From Morella rubra (lineage: Eukaryota; Streptophyta; Magnoliopsida; Fagales; Myricaceae): a stretch of DNA of 64,000 nt. Below are positions 35,931 to 47,510 of the stretch, piece by piece; position 1 is the first letter of the stretch, and every line of letters begins with the position of its first letter. The stretch is taken from contig CM025851.1 of assembly GCA_003952965.2 (NCBI GenBank), positions 16,931,877-16,995,876 of the forward strand, given 5' to 3'. Made by a program: the position numbers and the translations under genes. The notes under the pieces are model-generated. The model was not told the origin of the DNA. It saw only the letters and a program-made list of their open reading frames with translations, and made no database searches.

Positions 35931-38900
35931 TAATAAAATATGAACAGTGAAGAAACCACTTGTATTAACAAGGAAAAATACTATACGCCATTAATTCATC
36001 CCTCAAGTTTCAATTTGTATTTACGCTATATAAGTTGCAAATACAATTGTTAAATCTAACGGAAAAGTGATATGAATTAATCAAAATATTCTTGGAAATT
36101 ATTTTTTTTAGAAAGAGAAAATAAGAAAAGAGAAAGAAAATATTTTTATTTTTGTTTTTATTTAAAAGGTATTACTTTTATGTATACATTATTATTTATT
36201 TTTAAATAATTTTATTTTTGAAAAAAAAACCGTCAAATTGAATGAATGACATCATTTTTATATAATTTAACCGTCAAATGAATGGATTGGCAATGATTGA
36301 ATGTTTTTTTTTGAAACACAAGGAGCATGATTTATTATTAGCAGTAGGAGTAGTAGTAGTATGATTTTCCCTTGTTAGAAAACAAACTATAGAATGCCAG
36401 AAAAGATGGGCCTTTTACCAAACCAAGAAGCCAGCCTCCAAAATACCCAGTGGGATGTTGTGGAAAGTAATTGGTGTGCTAAAGAAATCTTGACTTCTAA
36501 AACATGAAGAACCACAGACCTCTTTGTTCGTCTAATTCCGCTCCCCAAAAGGCTTGACTCCTTTCTTAATCAAACATCATATAGTTTTTTGCCTTGTGCT
36601 TGTGCGGGATATTCGAGGTTCCCACCGCTGCCTCTCCTCTGGCAAATTAAGGCCCCCGCCGCCGTGTGCGCACCGCGTTGTTTGTCCTGCTTGCAGCCGG
36701 TTTGGTACCAATTATAATATTCTCCCTGTACCTGTATGTAATTAAATAGAATTTCCTTGATTCTCTAGAAAACCAAACATTAAACAGTTGTGCTTCTATA
36801 AGTTTTCTGCCCTGTTGTATTTTTAGTCCAATAGCGCACCAAACGACCTTAATTAAACTTTGGAAATTCTTCCTCCAGTACTCTTTCCAACTCTATGCCT
36901 CTGTCTCCATTCAGATATAAACATTAATTGGTTTACAAAAAGATTGAGGTCTTCAATAATCTCATTCTAATCCCTATCTAATCATAGTGGATAGAAAAAC
37001 GAGGAACAAGAAATAAAAAAATCGTTCTACACAGTTGATCATGAATCAATTACGATGATCAGATAGTTCACGGTAATTTCCTTTCATGAGTTGCCCACTA
37101 ACCCCGATTTATTCGTTTTGCTAGGTGGATTAATTTATTTTCACCGGAGTTCATGAATTGGACCTTTATGGGCTTTGGATAATTTTTAGGCTCGTTGGGC
37201 TTTAGATTTAGTATCATCAACAATAAATACCAGTAAAATTAACTTCTAGTATGGACTTATGGTCAATTTTTTTTGGTTAGCGACGAAAATCTTGTAAGTA
37301 GGCCCTCGCGAATGATATTGACTCGACGTATAAGTAAATTCTAGAGACTTTAGTATATGAACTCACCACCCACAGTCTCTCACTTAAGTCACTGGCTTGA
37401 TATGAAGGAATCAAATTCAGGGCCGCACACTCAAACCACACAGTTCTAGCTAATTAGTGTCGTTCTTAATTATTATATGCTACCCGATGCTGGCTGACTG
37501 ATGGTCAATTTACTTGATGTCAATCTCATGTTCCCCTTAAAGAGTCATGATCAGGATTCATTCCAACCCGAAAGAAAACATTTTGTACGTACCAAGTCAT
37601 TAAGAGAAAAAAAAGATTCACTTATCCTGAAACAACAGAATTTTTATCAAAAGGTATAAATTTTTTAATTTTAGATAGAAAATTATTATTTATAGTTCAA
37701 GATCCATGTTGATAACAACCACAAAAGTATATATAACGCACATATCCTTAAATTAGTAGCTTATTAATTAATAACATTATTGTGTGTCATAATAAATTAA
37801 AAGTATAACGCACATACACTTATTGGTTGTTGCAGCTCTACCCTACCCTAGTTCAGATACATACATTTTGTCTAGGGACATGGATAGGACGTCTTACGCA
37901 TTCACGCATCTGAGATAAGTAATACCTATATATATACGTTATCTTCTTCTTCTGGTCGTCACTGATCCGTTTGCGGTCTAAAGTCTTTTAGTCCCCACCA
38001 GAGTAATGAGATGGGATGGCATTCATACCGTCCCAGTTGGCATATTTGGCAACTTCTTCAGCCATTATAGGAGCCCCTCGGCTGTCCAATGTCGGCAAGA
38101 TCCACATTAAAAGCAATGTTATCTGATTTACAACTTCTGACAATGTTATCAATTATCAATGTCTTACTAGTTGGGTAGCAAATTCAAGTATGCAGCAGTA
38201 GCTTATTCATTCTTCAACCAAGATTCATAACCAGATAACCAAGATTAAAGTCAATAAGCCCCAGTAATCAAAAAACTAATCACAAGGGGTAAGAAAATCT
38301 TCAGAACTTCTAAGGTTACCTACTCACAACAGGATTTCAAGGTGATTGATTTTCTTAATGAACGAGAGAGAATTTGTGTATTTACTTGTTCGAGGTTGTG
38401 CAATTTTCAATATGATCTCTCTAAAGATATATTTCGCGATTTTGGAGTATTCTCTACTTATATAGACTAAGAAAATGAAGATTTCATCGTTGAAAGAAGG
38501 TCGCTATAACTAACTCGGGTGAGAAACGAATATCTTTCCTTTTGTTAGATTTTAACAGACTAGAGTTTGAGCGTACGTCAAGCCTCAAGTAAGCTTCTAC
38601 TCTGATCAGTGTCCCAGTATCTAACACCAGGCTATCTAGGCTCAAGCCAGCTCAACTTCTATATAACTTTTCTTCAGTACTCTGTATCTACAGAGCTCAG
38701 CAGTACTAGTTGAGCTTCAAGCTAGATCCAAACTTGTTCTTTATAAAATCTTATGAACAGACTTTCATACAAGATATACGTTTTTACAAGAGTTACATAA
38801 CATTCAATTATTAATAACTCCTTGAAACGGAAGTTAGTGCCAATATATAAAACTATAACACTTACACTATAGTACTCTCTCAACCATTGTCACCACGTAC

Positions 38901-39082
38901 TACAAAATGACAAAAAGAAGAAGTCAAGGATTTGACAATCAAGGCATGGGTTCCCTATAAGCATAAGATGAGATCGAACAAGATCACAGACAACGTCTGC
39001 TCCACACCCATCCGCAACGTAGGTTCGTACAGATCTCCTTAATTTACACTTCCTCATTAAATGTTACTCTCTCTTTATTGGC

Positions 39083-39092
39083 CTATAAATAG
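39083..39092 (+). promoter_or_regulatory. TATA box of glycine-rich protein gene 2
   Basis: CTATAAATAG, 72-81 bases before the ATG at 39,164, following an ATTGG motif as in gene 1. Confidence 0.75.
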
Positions 39093-39163
39093 AGAAAAGA
39101 AAGCCATCGTCTTTACCATCTGTCTCCAACATTTTCTCTGATAATAGTTGCTTTCTAAGAGAA

Positions 39164-39813
39164 ATGGGTTCCAAGGCTTTTCTTTTGCTGGGTCTTACGT
39201 TTGCCATTGTGCTCCTCATCTCTTCGGAGGTGGCGGCTAGGGATTTGGCTGAGACTACCTCTGAACAACACGGTGCGCGCGTTAAAGATCATAACATGCA
39301 TTTTGTACCAGCTTGGTGACATAATTTATTTATTACACATTTCCATCGGCAGTACTTTTTGTGTTACACTTGTATTATAGTCACGCACAAGTCTAATTTT
39401 TCTCCCAGTTATCAATGAATGCTTGAGCTTACGAATAGAATAAGAACAATTGAGCACATTGGGCTAAGCTAGCTAGCATCTATAGAGCAGTATTTGTTGA
39501 GTTTTTGCTCGCAACATACAGGCACATGCATGATCAATAACAACTAGCTAGCTTTTCATGATGTGTATAATCCATAGTACAATTACATCATACTAACAAT
39601 ATGTGTCATTTTACACGTGCAGCGGAGGCCGCTACAACGGGAAGTGAGGTAGATAACCCAAATTATTATGGTGGTGGCGGGCACGGTGGTGGTGGATGGA
39701 ATGGTGGTGGCGGGCATGGTGGCGGTGGATGGAATGGTGGTGGCGGGCATGGTGGCGGTGGCCGAAGGTGCTGTGGAAAAGAAGCTCAGAAGGAAAAAGC
39801 AACCAAGCCCTAA
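39164..39813 (+). CDS. Glycine-rich secreted protein, copy 2, intact (99 aa)
   Basis: Exon 1 (39,164-39,272) encodes the signal peptide MGSKAFLLLGLTFAIVLLIS and the start of the mature chain (RDLAETTSEQH). The intron is 39,273-39,622 (GTGCGC...CGTGCAG, phase 1). Exon 2 (39,623-39,813) encodes AEAATTGSEVDNPNYY, three GGGGHGGGGWN-type repeats and the tail RRCCGKEAQKEKATKP. The whole frame is open. The pair of cysteines after the glycine domain is typical of small plant GRPs that begin MGSKAFLLLGL, so cell-wall or extracellular location is likely. The glycine repeat (W/N-rich) differs from copy 1 (Y-rich), so repeat units have changed since duplication. The promoter has a clean TATA box. Confidence 0.88.
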
Positions 39814-40739
39814 GAGGTCGAAAAGGAAGTCTCTCTTTGCGTGCGTGAATCATGTAAGATAATAATAAGCTCGCATATGTTTGAGCGAAATATGAATAAG
39901 CATGTGGTTTCTTGTCTCTCCATGCAAATTGCCCTCAGATCACCTCAATGTGACCGTCTGAGGACAAATGTTTGCCCTCAGTACTTGGGACTTTCTCTAT
40001 GGCTTTTTGTGTACTTGTTATTTATATATCCATGTAGTACTGTACTGTTCATTAATAATGCATCTACGTAATTTTTTTTGTTCTGTTTTGGGTCACTTGT
40101 GCCTTTCTGTGCCTTCAATTATGCATGCTCTCGTAGCTTTCAATTAACTACGTACTCGTAAGTCATTCTCCAGTGAAGAAGGGATTCAAAGAAATCAAAC
40201 GGCTCACAAAATGAAGCCCAAATGTCGTTCTTGAAGCCACCCCACGATCTTCTTGTAGCCCAAATGTAGTGCAAGATCATTAACTACACCTGTCGTATTA
40301 TATCATGGCGCCCATCAAGGTTCCATAAAGAAAAACAAATGTTTACGAGGAGATCACTTGTATTCATTCCCAAAAGAGTACTAAATCTACCTTAGCAACA
40401 ATTAAAAGTTTGGGAATAAATGTTTTGAAACATATATTATAATCATAGAGATCTTAAGCAGAACATCGTTCACAGTTTTCTTCTAATGTATAACAATATC
40501 CTTTTATGGAAGATTCTGAATCATGACTGTTTAATTTTCTAGATCAAATTTACTACTTTCAAATCGAGAATCGTAACAAGTTAATTACTAACTACAATAG
40601 TACTTTCGTTCATGACTAGTGTTATAGAATTAAAATTTTCATTTCAAACTTTGTGCTAAGTATAGAATGAGACAACAATAAATGTGGGAGGAAAGTTGAA
40701 AAAGGAAGGAAAGGTAGGTAGAAAGAATGAAAGAAAGAA

Positions 40740-40928
40740 AGTAATTAAAGGTAAGAATTAACAAATAGAACTCTTTTTCCCTTTCTCGGCCGAGAAATGA
40801 AGATAACATCTTCTCATTAATAATCTTCACCCTCTTAAGTAATTAAAGGTAACAATTAACCAATAGAACTCTTTCTCCCTTTCTCGGCCGCGAAATAAAG
40901 ATAACGTCTTCTCATGAATAATCTTCAT
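40740..40928 (+). repeat. Short tandem repeat beside EF-hand relic (two units)
   Basis: About 95 bp from GTAATTAAAGGTAA to AATAATCTTC occurs twice in a row (about 40,740 and 40,836) with a few substitutions. The second unit replaces the missing C-terminal end of the EF-hand relic. It recurs in unit B at about 45,048-45,236. Confidence 0.8.
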
Positions 40929-41256
40929 GCCGTTGGCCACAGCAAGCATCATTCTCTTGGTTTCCTCCTTGAACTCCTCCAGATCAACTGTCCCATTAGA
41001 GTCATGATCAAACTGCACGTACGAATAGGGAATTGTAGGCATAAGCAAGTTCAGCTGGGTCAGGCTTCACGTCTATGCCAAAGTGGGTCTCGAAGACTCT
41101 CAGACTCTAAAGCTCCTTCAACATCTCGGAAAAGGAAAGCAGACCATTACGGTCCGTGTCAAGCCGGGCAAAACGGTCAGCTACTGAGACGTTGAATGCT
41201 TCTTCGTCCACCACGAAGTTGTAGATGGTAGCGGCATCCAATACTTCTACACTCAT
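40929..41256 (-). pseudogene. EF-hand gene relic, copy A
   Basis: Starts MSVEVLDAATIYNFV as the intact copies do. Three lesions kill it: the glutamine codon after EMLKEL is now TAG; four extra bases (TACG, near 41,025) shift the frame before the second loop; and the sequence ends after LAVANG, so the FLPVQM... C-terminus is missing. A TATA-like sequence remains upstream. Confidence 0.88.
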
Positions 41257-41639
41257 CTTAATTTTCTCTGAAGCTTTGAAAAATGGGTAATGAAAGTTTG
41301 GATTTCTTTGGTGAAGAGGAAGATGATGTTCTCATGTATAGTAATCCATGTTCAGAGGCGTTAGTGCGTGCTACAATATTCCTACGCTGTTTCCAGGCAT
41401 CATACTTCTTTGATGAGCCTGTAGTTTCACTACGCCATAACTTTTCGAATTCCTCTATAGTCAGTGGTAGAATCAGGACCCAATTTGAAGAGGAGAGAAC
41501 TTCTAAGGCGAAATGGCAAAAAAAAAATTTTACTACGTAATGTAAAAATGTCTTATAGTTAAAATATTAAAAATTAAATACTAAAAGCATTAAAAATATT
41601 AAAATACACGTACCGTACTATTTGTTGAGACTGAGAGAT

Positions 41640-41935
41640 GGCAATTGGATCCTACGGATCTGTATCTTCTGAAAACGTTACAAAATAGCTTCGTTCTTAA
41701 TAGTTTTAAAAATTTCTCTCTCGATGTATACTACTGCATATGCATCCACTCATCTCTCATCTTATTACGCAAGTTAGTATTGATAAAATTCATCATAGAG
41801 AACACTCTTTCAACGATTGTTGTCGCAATTGGTAAGACCAATGACAACTCAATAAAGAGATAAACCAATGGAAATAAAGTATTCTTTCCTGTCTCAACCA
41901 TCTTCACAGCAAGGCCTCTAATATCTTGAACTTGA
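41640..41935 (-). pseudogene. hAT transposase C-terminal relic 2
   Basis: On the minus strand it reads GLAVKMVETGKNTLFPLVYL, then ELSLVLPIATTIVERVFSMM, LRNKMRDEWM, VYIEREIFKTIKNEAIL, stop, RFQKIQ. This is the dimerisation region (Dimer_Tnp_hAT) of a MYM-type hAT transposase, with frameshifts. The stop after NEAIL is shared with the relics at 17.94 kb and 45.9 kb. Confidence 0.85.
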
Positions 41936-41999
41936 AGCCTAGAAAAGCAACGTTATTTCTCAAGTCATGACCACAAAAAGCTAATAATTGCCCCAAAAG

Positions 42000-43081
42000 A
42001 AAATGAAGGCAATCTAAAACCGTTATCAAACGAATGCGATAAGTGTTAGTGTCTTTTTGTAATGGCAAATTTCCGTATCAAAATAAGTCCTAATTGAGTT
42101 GTAATTTGTTAGGTTTGTTTATTTGAAGTGTTCAAGAGATTAAAGAAATTTCTTAAGCAACATCCAATGGTTTTAATAAAACCCTTCTTGTCAAGCGACA
42201 TCCGACGGTTATAAAAAAAAATCCTACATTTCAGAGCCCTATATATGGAAAAACTTAAGGGTTCTGTCAAGAGTCTCATTGGCATTGTTGGAGGCCGCCC
42301 TAAATCCCTTGAGAGGATATTCTTGAGTTCCTAGAGCCTCCATTTGATAGAGAAAAACTTTCAGAACCTCAATTGCCTAGTTTTCTCTTAGATTCAATCA
42401 ACTTTGTGAAGCTTCTCAATCCAGAACCTCCTGAGTTGTCTCTTAGATTATTACATCAGTTGTTAGAGTCAAGCAACTAGGGTTGCCTGTATCTGAATAA
42501 CTGTTTGTAAGGATTTCTTTTTAGTAGATTTCAAGTGGCTACCAGCCCAGTGTGGTTTTTCCTTTGAATGAATTTTCAAATGTTCTCCACTTCATCACAA
42601 AATCATTGTCTCTTTGTGTGATTGAAGTTTGTGCCTATTTTGTTGATTGAGGAAGGCCATTGGATGATGTTAAGAATCATCAACAAAAAGACTTGAGCTG
42701 ATGGCAGCGAAGAAGGGACTAGATTGACTCAATAAAATCAGCTCAGATTTAACGGCGTTTTTAAAAAAAGTAGCAATAACAACTAGCGGGCTTTTTTAAT
42801 CGGTAATACAAATTTATTTTAATAACATAATTATTGGATGTAAAAATTAAAGAACAAGGATAATAAAACAAAATATACTTCATCATTGATTAATAAATTT
42901 TACAACAAAACAAGAATCTCTACAAGTAATCTAAAAAGTAACAATTTCTAATATAAAATAACAATAAGGACCTAAAATATTCAAATACAACACAATAAGC
43001 AAGGACCAATTAAAATTTCCTCCTTTTACACATCAACGAATTCCTGTAATTGAAAACAAATATCACTGAGTCCACTGTTTT
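42000..43081. other. Spacer with CACTA-like and TE-like fragments
   Basis: No gene. 42,740-42,790 has GGCGTTTTT and AGCGGGCTTTTTTAATCGG words like the CACTA-type array near 52 kb, and 42,785-43,070 matches 47,225-47,510. Confidence 0.4.
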
Positions 43082-43608
43082 TTCTACTCTGATCAGTGTC
43101 CCAGTATCTAACACCAGGCTATCTAGGCTCAAGCCAGCTCAACTTCTATATAACTTTTCTTCAGTACTCTGTATCTACAGAGCTCAGCAGTACTAGTTGA
43201 GCTTCAAGCTAGATCCAAACTTGTTCTTTATAAAATCTTATGAACAGACTTTCATACAAGATATACGTTTTTACAAGAGTTACATAACATTCAATTATTA
43301 ATAACTCCTTGAAGTTAGTGCCAATATATAAAACTATAACACTTACACTATAGTACTCTCTCAACCATTGTCACCACGTACTACAAAATGACAAAAAGAA
43401 GAAGTCAAGGATTTGACAATCAAGGCATGGGGCATAAGATGAGATCGAACAAGATCACAGACAACGTCTGCTATCCGCAACGTAGGTTCGTACAGATCTC
43501 CTTAATTTACACTTCCTCATTAAATGTTACTCTCTCTTTATTGGCCTATAAATTCGTCTTTACCATCTGTCTCCAACATTTTCTCTTAATAGTTGCTTTC
43601 TAAGAGAA

Positions 43609-44121
43609 ATGGGTTCCAATTACGTTTGCCATTGTGCTCCTCATCTCTTCGGACTAGGGATACTACCTCTGAACAACACGGTGCGCGCGTTAAAGATCAT
43701 AACATGCATTTTGTAATGACATAATTTATTTATTACACATTTCCATCGGCAGTATTACACTTGTATTATAGTCACGCACAAAATTTTTCTCCCAGTTATC
43801 AATGAAAGCTTACGAATAGAATAAGAACAATTGAGCACACTAAGCGCTAGCATCTATCAGTATTTGTTGAGTTTTTGCTCGCAACATACAGGCACACAGC
43901 TTGACCAATAAAAACTGCTAGCTTTTCATGATGTGTATAATCCATAGTACAATTACATCATACTAACAATATGTGTCATTTTACACGTGCAAGGCCGCTA
44001 CAACGGGAAGTGAGGTAGATAACCCAAATTATTATGGTGGTGGCGGGCTGGCGGGCATGGTGGCGGTGGCCGAAGGTGCTGTGGAAAAGAAGCTCAGAAG
44101 GAAAAAGCAACCAAGCCCTAA
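43609..44121 (+). pseudogene. Glycine-rich protein gene, copy 3, broken
   Basis: Corresponds to 39,164-39,813, but short deletions remove most of the signal-peptide codons, shift the frame in exon 1, shorten the intron and reduce the glycine tract to a remnant before RRCCGKEAQ. The TATA region also lost bases (43,540-43,556). No glycine-rich product could be made. Confidence 0.9.
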
Positions 44122-45236
44122 GAGGTCGAAAAGGAAGTCTCTCTTTGCGTGCGTGAATCATGTAAGATAATAATAAGCTCGCATATGTTTGAGCGAAATA
44201 TGAATAAGCATGTGGTTTCTTGTCTCTCCATGCAAATTGCCCTCAGATCACCTCAATGTGACCGTCTGAGGACAAATGTTTGCCCTCAGTACTTGGGACT
44301 TTCTCTATGGCTTTTTGTGTACTTGTTATTTATATATCCATGTAGTACTGTACTGTTCATTAATAATGCATCTACGTAATTTTTTTTGTTCTGTTTTGGG
44401 TCACTTGTGCCTTTCTGTGCCTTCAATTATGCATGCTCTCGTAGCTTTCAATTAACTACGTACTCGTAAGTCATTCTCCAGTGAAGAAGGGATTCAAAGA
44501 AATCAAACGGCTCACAAAATGAAGCCCAAATGTCGTTCTTGAAGCCACCCCACGATCTTCTTGTAGCCCAAATGTAGTGCAAGATCATTAACTACACCTG
44601 TCGTATTATATCATGGCGCCCATCAAGGTTCCATAAAGAAAAACAAATGTTTACGAGGAGATCACTTGTATTCATTCCCAAAAGAGTACTAAATCTACCT
44701 TAGCAACAATTAAAAGTTTGGGAATAAATGTTTTGAAACATATATTATAATCATAGAGATCTTAAGCAGAACATCGTTCACAGTTTTCTTCTAATGTATA
44801 ACAATATCCTTTTATGGAAGATTCTGAATCATGACTGTTTAATTTTCTAGATCAAATTTACTACTTTCAAATCGAGAATCGTAACAAGTTAATTACTAAC
44901 TACAATAGTACTTTCGTTCATGACTAGTGTTATAGAATTAAAATTTTCATTTCAAACTTTGTGCTAAGTATAGAATGAGACAACAATAAATGTGGGAGGA
45001 AAGTTGAAAAAGGAAGGAAAGGTAGGTAGAAAGAATGAAAGAAAGAAAGTAATTAAAGGTAAGAATTAACAAATAGAACTCTTTTTCCCTTTCTCGGCCG
45101 AGAAATGAAGATAACATCTTCTCATTAATAATCTTCACCCTCTTAAGTAATTAAAGGTAACAATTAACCAATAGAACTCTTTCTCCCTTTCTCGGCCGCG
45201 AAATAAAGATAACGTCTTCTCATGAATAATCTTCAT

Positions 45237-45564
45237 GCCGTTGGCCACAGCAAGCATCATTCTCTTGGTTTCCTCCTTGAACTCCTCCAGATCAACTGTC
45301 CCATTAGAGTCATGATCAAACTGCACGTACGAATAGGGAATTGTAGGCATAAGCAAGTTCAGCTGGGTCAGGCTTCACGTCTATGCCAAAGTGGGTCTCG
45401 AAGACTCTCAGACTCTAAAGCTCCTTCAACATCTCGGAAAAGGAAAGCAGACCATTACGGTCCGTGTCAAGCCGGGCAAAACGGTCAGCTACTGAGACGT
45501 TGAATGCTTCTTCGTCCACCACGAAGTTGTAGATGGTAGCGGCATCCAATACTTCTACACTCAT
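45237..45564 (-). pseudogene. EF-hand gene relic, copy B
   Basis: Base-for-base repeat of the relic at 40,929-41,256, with the same TAG stop, four-base insertion and missing C-terminus. It was already dead when unit B arose. Confidence 0.88.
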
Positions 45565-45944
45565 CTTAATTTTCTCTGAAGCTTTGAAAAATGGGTAATG
45601 AAAGTTTGGATTTCTTTGGTGAAGAGGAAGATGATGTTCTCATGTATAGTAATCCATGTTCAGAGGCGTTAGTGCGTGCTACAATATTCCTACGCTGTTT
45701 CCAGGCATCATACTTCTTTGATGAGCCTGTAGTTTCACTACGCCATAACTTTTCGAATTCCTCTATAGTCAGTGGTAGAATCAGGACCCAATTTGAAGAG
45801 GAGAGAACTTCTAAGGCGAAATGGCAAAAAAAAAATTTTACTACGTAATGTAAAAATGTCTTATAGTTAAAATATTAAAAATTAAATACTAAAAGCATTA
45901 AAAATATTAAAATACACGTACCTACTATTTGTTGAGACTGAGAG

Positions 45945-46240
45945 ATGGCAATTGGATCCTACGGATCTGTATCTTCTGAAACGTTACAAAATAGCTTCGT
46001 TCTTAATAGTTTTAAAAATTTCTCTCTCGATGTATACTACTGCATATGCATCCACTCATCTCTCATCTTATTACGCGATAAAATTCATCGTAGAGAACAC
46101 TCTTTCAACGATTGTTGTCGCAATTGGTAAGACCAATGACAACTCAATAAAGAGATAAACCAATGGAAATAAAGTATTCTTTCCTGTCTCAACCATCTTC
46201 ACAGCAAGCCTCTAATATCTTGAACTTGAAGCCTAGAAAA
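45945..46240 (-). pseudogene. hAT transposase C-terminal relic 3
   Basis: Copy of the relic at 41,640-41,935 with a few extra small deletions (the stretch before DKIHRRE lacks about 11 bases). Carries the same internal stop. Confidence 0.8.
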
Positions 46241-47059
46241 GCAACGTTATTTCTCAAGTCATGACCACAAAAAGCTAATAATTGCCCCAAAAGAAAATGA
46301 AGGCAATCTAAAACCGTTATCAAACGAATGCGATAAGTGTTAGTGTCTTTTTGTAATGGCAAATTTCCGTATCAAAATAAGTCCTAATTGAGTTGTAATT
46401 TGTTAGGTTTGTTTATTGAAGTGTTCAAGAGATTAAAGAAATTTCTTAAGCAACATCCAATGGTTTTAATAAAACCCTTCTTGTCAAGCGACATCCGACG
46501 GTTATAAAAAAAAATCCTACATTTCAGAGCCCTATATATGGAAAAACTTAAGGGTTCTGTCAAGAGTCTCATTGGCATTGTTGGAGGCCGCCCTAAATCC
46601 CTTGAGAGGATATTCTTGAGTTCCTAGAGCCTCCATTTGATAGAGAAAAACTCCAAGAGATTCAGAACCTCAATTGCCTAGTTTTCTCTTAATTCAATCA
46701 ACTTTGTGAAGCTTTCAGAGTGTTGAAGGTTATTGAAGAATAAAGTTGTTCGTGGAGAATCCATAAGAAGAACCTCAAAGTCTGAGGGAATGCGCACGGA
46801 GCGGTCTAAGCAGGGGATTATTACATCAGGGTTGTTAGAGTCAAGCAACTAGGGTTGCCTGTATCTGAATAACTGTTTGTAAGGATTTCTTTTTAGTAGA
46901 TTTCAAGTGGCTACCAGCCCAGTGTGGTTTTTCCTTTGAATGAATTTTCAAAGTTTTCCACTTCATCACAAAATCTTGTCTCTTTGTGTGATTGAAGTTT
47001 GATTTAATTTTTCATTGCCTATTTTGTTGATTGAGTTACTTATTACGCATATCAAGGCT

Positions 47060-47200
47060 GAACAATTTTAAAATGTGTTTTAAAATTGTTATTAATTTTT
47101 TAATTAACTTATAGCAAAGTTTTTTAACAGCGTTTGCGACCGCTGCTATTAGTTTTTTTTTTTTTTTGTATGTGGCGGCATTTTTAAAACACTACTAATT
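47060..47200. other. CACTA-like subterminal fragment
   Basis: AACAGCGTTTGCGACCGCTG and TGGCGGCATTTTT words resemble the array at 51,985-52,830. It could be the other end of the same worn element, but no paired CACTA terminus is visible. Confidence 0.35.
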
Positions 47201-47510
47201 TTTTCTATATTTTCCTATACATGCTTTTTTAATCGATAATACAAATTTATTTTAATAATCATAATTAATTGGATGTAAAAACTTAAAGAACAAGGATAAT
47301 AAAACAAAATATACTTCATCATTGATTAATAATATTTTACAACAAATACAAGAATCTCTACAAGTAATCTAAAAAGTAACAAGTTTCTAATATAAAATAA
47401 CAATAAGGACCAATTAAAATATTCAAATACAACACAATAAGTAAGGACAATTAAAATCTTCCTCCTACACATCAACGTCCTCTTGAATTCCTGTAATTGA
47501 AAACAAATAT

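Larger units (their letters stand above)
34850..40540. repeat. Large segmental duplication, copy 2
   Basis: Partner of 25,186-31,290. It begins at the same TTTTTTAAGGAAGAAA boundary directly after the copia relic region, and carries an EF-hand stub, a MITE, the non-coding block, a shortened LTR fragment and the intact glycine-rich gene. Confidence 0.9.
38595..43081. repeat. Tandem duplication unit A (GRP + EF-hand relic + hAT relic)
   Basis: Followed directly by unit B. The junction lies in TTTTTTCTACTCTGATCAG: unit B starts again at the TTCTACTCTG found at 38,595. Contents are LTR remnant, intact glycine-rich gene, broken EF-hand gene, hAT transposase relic, and a stretch (42,720-43,050) also found at the end of unit B. 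Confidence 0.9.
43082..47510. repeat. Tandem duplication unit B
   Basis: Second copy of 38,595-43,081. About 15 short deletions crowd into 43,300-44,060. A core of about 1.85 kb (44,060-45,910, offset 4308) is then essentially identical to unit A. Beyond 46,640 the two diverge again by indels. Confidence 0.9.
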
